DNA of 64,000 bases, taken from positions 110,767,366 through 110,831,365 of the forward strand of contig OZ021721.1 in NCBI GenBank assembly GCA_963978545.1, in the 5' to 3' direction. This DNA is from Linyphia triangularis. Its lineage: Eukaryota; Arthropoda; Arachnida; Araneae; Linyphiidae. Position 1 is the stretch's first letter; the number at the start of each line of letters is the position of its first letter. The position numbers were made by a program, and so were the translations under genes. The notes under the pieces are model-generated. The model did not search any database, was not told the origin of the DNA, and was given only the letters and a program-made list of their open reading frames with translations. Of this stretch, positions 12,501-21,500 are shown in pieces.

Positions 12501-15500
12501 AAGCCGACGATACAATTTTGTCAATGCTTATTATTTTATCAATTGATACACTGATTGTAGAATAGCCACATTGTCATTAAAAATAATTTAATAAAATATT
12601 TTTCAGTTTGAAAACTCGGCATTCAAAATTCGTTAAATTCATGAGAGAAGATATTTTTTAATAAGTTATTGATTTTGACATAAAACCTTTATAAAAATAT
12701 TTCTTCCTAATGATAAAATTACTGATATCACATGTTTAAATTGTTTAAAATGAAATTGCGAGTTCCCAATTATTATGTTTGCATAATTTCTATGATATAT
12801 AATGAAACATACATTTAATGAAGATTAAAAAGAATATGCACCTAATTAATATTTGTTATTGAAAGAGAATTCCCTTGGTGTGAATGTCATAGTGCCTACT
12901 TAGATCAATGTAAAAAATGATTCTTTAAATAAGCCCTCTAACTTAATGAAATCAACCAAGAGAAAAAAAATATTGACTTTTGAAACTAATTTAAGCATTT
13001 GAAAAATAATTTTATCGCACTTTTTCAATCATTCTTCTAATGCCGGTAAAATTAATTTTTATTAAATGATGAAAATGTATGAAAACTTTTTTTTTTAATT
13101 ATAATTGTTTAAATATATAATTTAAAAATATTTTAATTTTTGTAGTTATATAACTACAAAAATGTTAAGAATTTGAAAAGCTCAGACTATTTTGAAGTAA
13201 CTTACAGAATTTTTCATTTATTCATAATCAGACGAAATTTACGATTTCATAAATTAAGTAGCTAGTAAAATTTGCAAAACTATTTATTTAATTAATTAAA
13301 AGCTAATTTTTATTCAAAGACTAAATTAATAAAATTTAAACTACTTTTTTTAAAAAGATAATTTGAAAAAGTATGTAATCAATGATATTTTAAGGTCTTG
13401 TCTTTGAAATGTATAATTATTGATTACAGCTATTTCTGTAGATACGTTGAATATTTTATGTTTAATAGAAATCTTCTTTCTAGGCATGTGGAACAACAAA
13501 CATATTCCAGATGCAGTTCACGTCTGTTGTCATGTATCGAACTCAAAGCAGCTTTTGGCTGCTGGGGATAAAAATGGTTTCATTAGACTATTCCGCTATC
13601 CTAGTGTAAGCGAGAAAGTAAGTATTTTATTTTAATCATATTAAAATTATTTTCTTTGAAGTGTAGTCATAGTGAGTTTGAAGAAGAACGAAAGCAAAAG
13701 TACTGAAAAAAGATAAGTTGATTAAAAATATTGTTGAGTGGATGGGTTCGAAAGATTTGAAGAAAAGCAGATCAAAACTTGCAGAAATTTATTCCGATAT
13801 AACTCTTACTTCTCGTTCTAGTAGACTCAATACAGCTCTTTTCACAACAATAGAGCACAAAACAGCAGTTAAAAACTTGACAACACAACTGCTAAAATCT
13901 CTGCAAAAGACAATGCAATACAGTTCACTTTCGGAACTCTCTGAATGCTCGCTGAGAGACAGCTAACTCAGTAACTCCAGTCAGTCAGTAACTCAACTCA
14001 GTCAACTCACTCCATCACCCGCTCTCCTGGGCTTATATAGGAAAGTTAAACCTTCGTGAATCTTCTAGAGATAGAAATTTGGAGAACTTTCCAGATCGTA
14101 ATCGAAAAGTCCTAGACATGTACATGGGGACCGAAAATGTCGCCAAGTTTGGCGACATTTGGAGATTTCACGCCAAATTTGGTGACAAAAATTAGTCGCC
14201 AAAATCGTCGCCAACTTGGCTCTATCTCGCCAATTCGGCGAGATTACCATTACCATAATGTTTAATGGCCTGCTCTTTGTAAAACTCGCTTCCCAGCATT
14301 ATCTCTGTAAAACTCGTTTTCAAGCATTAAGAGATACATTGCGGGGAAGCAAAGCAAAGACGAACTATTGCACTGCCTTATGAGAAATGTACATACATTT
14401 TTATTTTTACATAATTAATACTACAAAATATTTACAAATATACAGAAATTCGTAACAATATTAAAAAATATTATTTTGTTCTTTAAAAATTGTGAATTTT
14501 CAATATATTAACATTCCTATTTAATAATTAATTATTAAAACATATTACTATTGTTCTATACTGAAATGCAAATAAAAATTTTTAAACAACAAATTCTTGA
14601 ATGCAAGCATTACAATTTTCATCAAAATATATCGATCTGTTTAATATGTAAAATTACGATATTTAACAATGTATAAATTAATGGGCCTTTTATATTTTAA
14701 ATTGGGAAATGTGCTGTGGCTTCACTTTAATTTTATTATAAAATGACTGACTTTTCATGAATGAGAGTGAGATTATATGCTGCAGAGTAAAGACGTTTCT
14801 ATTGAAATAAATAAAATATTGCCGCTTCCTAATTTGATAGGTTAAAAGTCCAAACTTCTTCTACTATAGCCTAAAATTAGAAAAGAAAGTAATAGCCAGA
14901 TGGAGAAAAATTCTACGTACACTCTTAAAAATTTTGTTCCACCTTGCACCAAAAATTGGTTCCCATTTAGCTGCCACCAACATTTGGTGCTTAGTTTCAC
15001 GATTTAATGATGCTACCTTGGACCGTAAGCACCATTAAATCGTGAAACTAAGCACCAAATGTTGGTGGCAGCTAAATGGGAACCAAATTTTGGTGCAAGG
15101 TGGACAATTTTTTTTAACAGTGTAAAATACGTGCAATCAACATAGAGCATTTGTATCAAACCCTATTGCAATCGCAGATCTTCATATATCGCCAAATAAT
15201 GCAATCTTCATTGAATGTAGAGAAACGCAAATAGCTAATAATTAGAAGATAATAATTAGAGAATTTGGCACCTGCTCGCTAAAGCTCGCAACCCTCACCC
15301 TCATTGCTTCGCTTTGCGAACCAGGATCACTTCGTTCTCTAAAAACTAGACGTCTTCAGTAGATATAAGAGTTTTTTTTATGCTTTTCAAGCATACATTT
15401 TTTGTTGTGTCAAAGCAATATAAAATATAACAATTTACATTCATCGTATTCATTTTTATATTTCATATATTTCTTAGAAGAATATTTTCTTTTTCCAGAA

Positions 15501-18500
15501 GTGAGTTTCACCGAAAAAAAAAACTTCTTGCATAGTATGTGTATGGTGTTCTTCAATAGCAATAACAACACTCCCAATGAAAGACAGTCTGTTTCTACGA
15601 TACCTTTTAGCATTCTTCGCTTTTCAAAACTTTCATATACGCTCGCATTTGCTGGTTTAGAACGCAGTCTCATATTTTTTTGATTGCTGCAGTAGCACGA
15701 CAAATATTCATTTAGATTAATCCGCTTAGTAACAATTTATTCCAAAATGTCTGCAGCCGACCAAACGGTATAGTGGTTAGGGTGCTGGCTTCTAGACCGC
15801 GAGGTTGCGGGTTCGAGTCCCGTGTTGGCATGGATGTTAGTAAATGTATGTTGGTTTGTTAAATGACGAAATGTTTCGGCGCATTATAGCCCTCGTGTTG
15901 CTGACGGCGCCAGATAATCTGAATACAACCAACCAAAATGTCTGCAAACGGTCTGTGTCAAGGCCAATCAGCACATACAAATATGGTCTCTTTTTGAGCA
16001 TGCCCACTGATGAATGGATTGAAATTATCTTGGTAAAGGGTTTATAAAGGAAACATGACACCACTCAAAATCATCGATGCGTTATCAATTACAAGATCTT
16101 TATTCAAGGCATTCCAAATAGCGAGTGATAAGAAACCTGAGCAGCGAACGGCGAACAATCTCCCCCTCTCGCCAAGTTTCTCGCCAATATTCGCCACACA
16201 CCCCACCGGTGAACAGAATGTTCACCCAATTAAACATATAATGCAAATCAAAGCAATGCAATAAACAATCAAATGAAAACAAACAATTAAGATACATACT
16301 TAAAGATCTCGCAACAAATAAATTTTAAAATTAATGTACTCTTCATTAACATAAATGTGAAAAATAAGAACAAATTAGTTTAAGAACATCATATGATTTC
16401 TAAAGGATAAAGCAATTGGATTGGTTTTCTGAAGAGACCTTTAGAAGTTTTAACTAAACAAGATCTAACATTATTGTCTCTTCCAATATATCTCTCTTTG
16501 ATTACCCCAAGTTAACACAATAATTTTGACTTAACATTCCCTTCAACAATCACCACATCATTTAATTGCAAGTTTTTACGAAGAGATGGGGATTTAAAGT
16601 TATTAACAGTCTTTAACTGGAGTAAATACTGTTCTTTCCAGCGTCTCCAAATTTGTTTCAAAAGGAGTGTCTGGTAAGTCTTTCTCCTTTGGTATGATTG
16701 CTTGGCCGCTGTAGAGTCAATCAGTTCGATGAAATGTACAGGGTATTTGGAATCACCATAACCTAATTCGAGGAAGTGAGCCGGCGTGAGAGGTTCTGGC
16801 TCCCCTGGGTCATTCTCTACATAGGTTAGAGGTCGATTGTTGACGATGACTTCAACCTCTGAGAGAATCGTTGAAAGATCTTCAAATGTCACAAGTGCCT
16901 TGCCAAGTATTTACGCAGTGGTTCCTTTACAGTCTTAACTAGTTCCAAATGAACGGCTCGTGTTACAGAACACGTAAACAAAGCGACGTAAGATTTTTGA
17001 GTATCTTTACTGTTCTTTACAAGGATTGCACCTGTAAAATCAACACCTACGATTTGAAAAGGAGGAGATCGGGAAATTCTATCTCGTGGCAACTGACCAC
17101 TCAGTTGATCAGCTGGTTTGGCATTATATTTTTTGCAAATGAGACAGTTGCGAATGACCGTTTTAACTAATTGACGGATTTTAGGTACCCAATAATGTTT
17201 TCGAAGTTGATTCAAAGTTGCGGATACACCACAATGACCTATTTCTTCATGTACTCTAGTCACAAGTAACTCGGTAAATTTACAGCGTCGAGGAAGAATT
17301 ACAGGATGCTTTTCACCAAAGCATAAATCTGCTTCGAGCAACCGTCCAGTAATTCGTAACAAAGAGTCTTGATCCAAATAAGGCACTAAACTCTTTGTTT
17401 CCGAGTTATTCTGAAGTTGCTTGTTACTTCTTAAAGCTGATATTTCAGCAGAATAGAATTCGGTTTGAACGTATTTGATCCAAAAATATTCAGCATTTTG
17501 TATCTCATCTGCAGTAAGATACAAGCTTAATGATTTATTTAAGTTCTTAACATTGTTCACGAATCGAAAAATCCATGCGGTTACTCTCAAAAGTTTTTTA
17601 AGACTGCTGAATCGTTCTATGTCGACAAGAGATTCCTTCGGTTGGGTAACTGCCACATGCACACTGGAACGAAGTTCCAATTCTTCAGAACAAAGTTCCG
17701 AATCTAAAATTGGACGATGAAGATTTGGCCAATGGTCAGGTGGTAGTCTAAGCCAAGGTGGACCGTTCCACCACAGTTCGTTTTGCACTAAATTGAGAGC
17801 AGATGTACCACGCGAAATGAGATCAGCAGGATTGTCCTTTCCTGGACAGTGTCCCCACCGGATCGGGTCAGAGAGCATTTGGATTTCTTCAACACGGTTT
17901 TTGACGTATGGTTTGAATGTTGAAGAATCGCCGCGAATCCAGTAGTACGAAATAAGAGAATCTGTCCAGTAGTAAATGTTGGCGTCGAATCTGAGGCAAG
18001 ATGATACCTGTTTAGCCAACCTAGCTGACAATAAAGCTGCTGTCAATTCAAGTCGGGGCAATGTCATTGACTTCAAAGGTGCCACACGACCCTTCGAGCA
18101 AATAAAACTCGTCTCAATTTCATTGTTACGAGTAACAAAGCGCAAGTACAATACTGTGCCGTAGGCTGTCTTACTCGCGTCGGAGAAACAGTGTATCTCA
18201 AACATTGATACATCTTGTTCTAGTTCACCTAAATAGTACCGAGGTATCTTTATCTCAGTCAAGTCCTCAGCTTCGCTACTCCACTGCTGCCACTGGTGGC
18301 GTAGCTTTGGAGGAAGTTCCGAGTCCCAGTCCACTCCCAGAGTCCAAAGATCTTGAAGTACACGTTTCAGTTTGATGACAAATGGGCCGATAATCCCTAT
18401 AGGGTCGAAGATACGCCCAACTACACTAGAATAAATCTCTTTGATTCGATTTTATGAGACATAAACTTCAATAAGTCTTTCGGATCAAAATAAATCAAAT

Positions 18501-21500
18501 CTCTTTCTGGATCCCAAGAAAGTCCTAAAACCTTAATCGGTAGACTAAGATCAACAGCAACAGTTTCAGAGAATTCTGGCTCAACCCTTTCTTGTTGCCA
18601 TAACAAATAAAGTTGCTTCGAGTTAGTTCGCCACTTGCGGAGTAACATGCCAGCATCACTGAATATTTGCAAGCACTCCATGGAGGTACGTAGAGCGTCC
18701 TGAACATCATTTCGGCCGGATATGACGTCATCAACATACACAGAGCTGTTTAGCAAATTAAATGTATGAGGATACTTTTCCTTGTATTTTTTGAAATGAT
18801 GTTTTAAAGTTGCTGCAAGCAGGTATGGACTAGGCCTAAGTCCAAAAAGAACTCTCGTGAAATTTAAGACGTAGGATCATTGTTTAGATTATCAGTCCAG
18901 AAGAAACGCGTGAAATCTCGATCAGCAAGGTCCAATTCAATTTGAAGGAAAGCCGATTTCACATCAGCTGTAAAGGCCACAGAATTTTCTCGAAATCTCA
19001 GAAGCAGTTCTAAGATATTGGGATGCAAATTTGGTCCAGTATATAGAGTCTCATTTAACGACAAATTTTTATCTTCGTGAGCTGAACCATCGAAAACGAC
19101 TCAGAGCCAACTTGTGGTTTTGTCGCTACGTATCACTGCATGATGGGGCAGGTAAAATCCCTGACTATTCGACAAAGATTCACAAGAAGTACGCTCAACG
19201 ATACCTTGCCTAACATAGTCATCGATTACATCCTTATACCCACAAAACAACTCGTGATCACATTTGAATCTACGAACCAACCCCTCAAAGCGTTTACGCG
19301 CAACAAACTCATTATTTTGTAAAGCCTCTCTCATACCTGGTCTCCATGGCAAACTTACGCGATATCGACCATCTACGAAACTAATTGAGTTATCAAACTC
19401 ACTTAGTACCTCTTCATCTCCCTTACTCCAAGACACTGAATCCTTATCATGTATCCCTAAACTTTCAATCTCCCAAAACCTTCTTAACTCAGCCGAAACA
19501 GATTCATCTTCACTGTGAATCAAATGCACCGAAGTACATTCGCTCTGCTCATCGCATCTACCCTGAAGAGACCATCCCAGACTGGTGTCGACAGCAACCA
19601 ATGATGAATCAAGTCTTTTTATTTGATTTGTTAAGGACCAATAAAAATCTGAACCAATTAACTACGAAATTTCACAACTCCCAGTTGATTCACTACAACT
19701 AAACGTCAATCTAACACCTCTCGATTCCATTTCCTTCCAAACTTCTGGGTTCGGAAGACTAAGTGTCGCCTTAGAAATTTCCTCAATTTCCAATGCCTCA
19801 ATCACAGTCTCCTGCCCATTCAATACATTCCTTAGTCTAACTTCTACCTTGGAACAAGTTTGATTTTTAGGAGTTTTTGATCCGAACGAGTAAATATTTA
19901 GCTTTTCCAAACCTATTTTTTTTTAATCCCAATCTACGGGATACATCTTTCTTAACAAAAGTCTTTTCCGATCCATTGTCAAAAAGACAAAATATTTTAT
20001 GCGATGAAGTGCTACCGATAATTTCTACCTTAATACATTGCAATAAAACGCCACTGCAGTTATTCATAACAGAATTTGAAGTCGTCGATTTAACGTCAAC
20101 AGAGTTTTCTTTCAAGTCTAAATGCGAATTTTGTTTTTTAGAATTTTCTAACTTGAAGCAAATAGCGCGAGCATGGCGACCCTGACAGTAAGTACAAACA
20201 ATCCCTTTTCAACCCTTTACACGGCAATTAGTGTTGCAACATAAAAAACATCTACGTTCCTTAATAAGCTTATCCCTCTTTTGTTGAACGCATAAATTCT
20301 CACACAAATCAGATGAATGAGTATTATTTTCGGAACAAAATATACAACTAAAATGTGCAGCTGCCAGGAGTTCGGTTGCAGATGCGCTCACAGTTGATTT
20401 GTTATGATTTGAAGAACATCGCTGATTACTCTTTTGTTGCGTCTGGGTTAAGAATCTAGGCGCCCTCTCGGAGAATTTATTCGAATGTGAGCCTTTGATT
20501 TGTGACTCATGTGATTTTTCTAAAGCGTCCGTGCGCTCACGACTTTGAACTTCATCGCGTAGATATGATGTTAAATCAGTGATTTGGGACTGCTTATCTT
20601 TATAAATTCGATTGAATTATAACGCCAAATTAGGGGGAATAGCTTTCATAATTATCGGAAACAAAAGACAGCTATAAGAATTAGGAGATATTCCTAGCGT
20701 TTCGAGTCCCCTAATATTTAATTCCAATTGATCATACAGATTTCTTAACGCGATAACATCAAATGATTTGCGAACTGGGGTCAAATTTAACAAACTATTC
20801 ATATAATAGTCAACTATAAGCTCCTTACGTCTGAATCTATCTTCTAGAATTTTAATGACTGCGGCATAATTTTCCGAAGTCAGCGTTAAACCTCGTATTG
20901 CCAATTCAGCATCAGATGTGACAACCGATTTTAAATAGCAAAATTTGTCCACATCACTCAAACTTGAATTTTCATGCACTGCTGATTTAAATCTAGCCCA
21001 AAAACTAGGGAAACTACTTATATCTTTGCCTGAAAAAGACTCTAAAGTAAGTTTTGGCAAGCGTGGTTGATTTGCTAAAGCAGAAGGAAATGAGCTATTT
21101 TCAGGAAGTGTTACGTTTTGCTGTTGTGTTTCCCACGAATTTTGAATACTAACTGAACTTGGAATCGAAACCGATTCTATATAACGCTCAGCGCGGGTTT
21201 TCCAAATTATAAATTTATCTCTATATTCTTCACGAGTTAATATTTCATCTTCCAGATTATCGATATCTATTAAACCCTCGACTTCCTTATCGAGTTTACT
21301 TAATTCCTCAAATTTAGAAATTAATTGCATATATATTTCATGCACTACTGTTTTGTCGGCAGAATTATTTATTTCGGATTCCAATTTATTAGTTTGCCTT
21401 GTCACAATAGACCTTATGACAGAACGAGTCTTTTTTGTTCTTTCTAACAAAGCCAGATTTGATGCATCCATTTTAAACCGAAACACTTTACAAGCAAAAC

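Noticed and set aside
15402..15703. Antiparallel 93- and 97-residue frames
   Set aside because: They overlap on opposite strands, have no domain, and lie within an intron between a MITE and a SINE.
15756..15830. Candidate tRNA genes at the family A SINE heads
   Set aside because: Good B box and acceptor pairing, but the anticodon stem does not pair, and body, tail and target duplications show they are SINEs.
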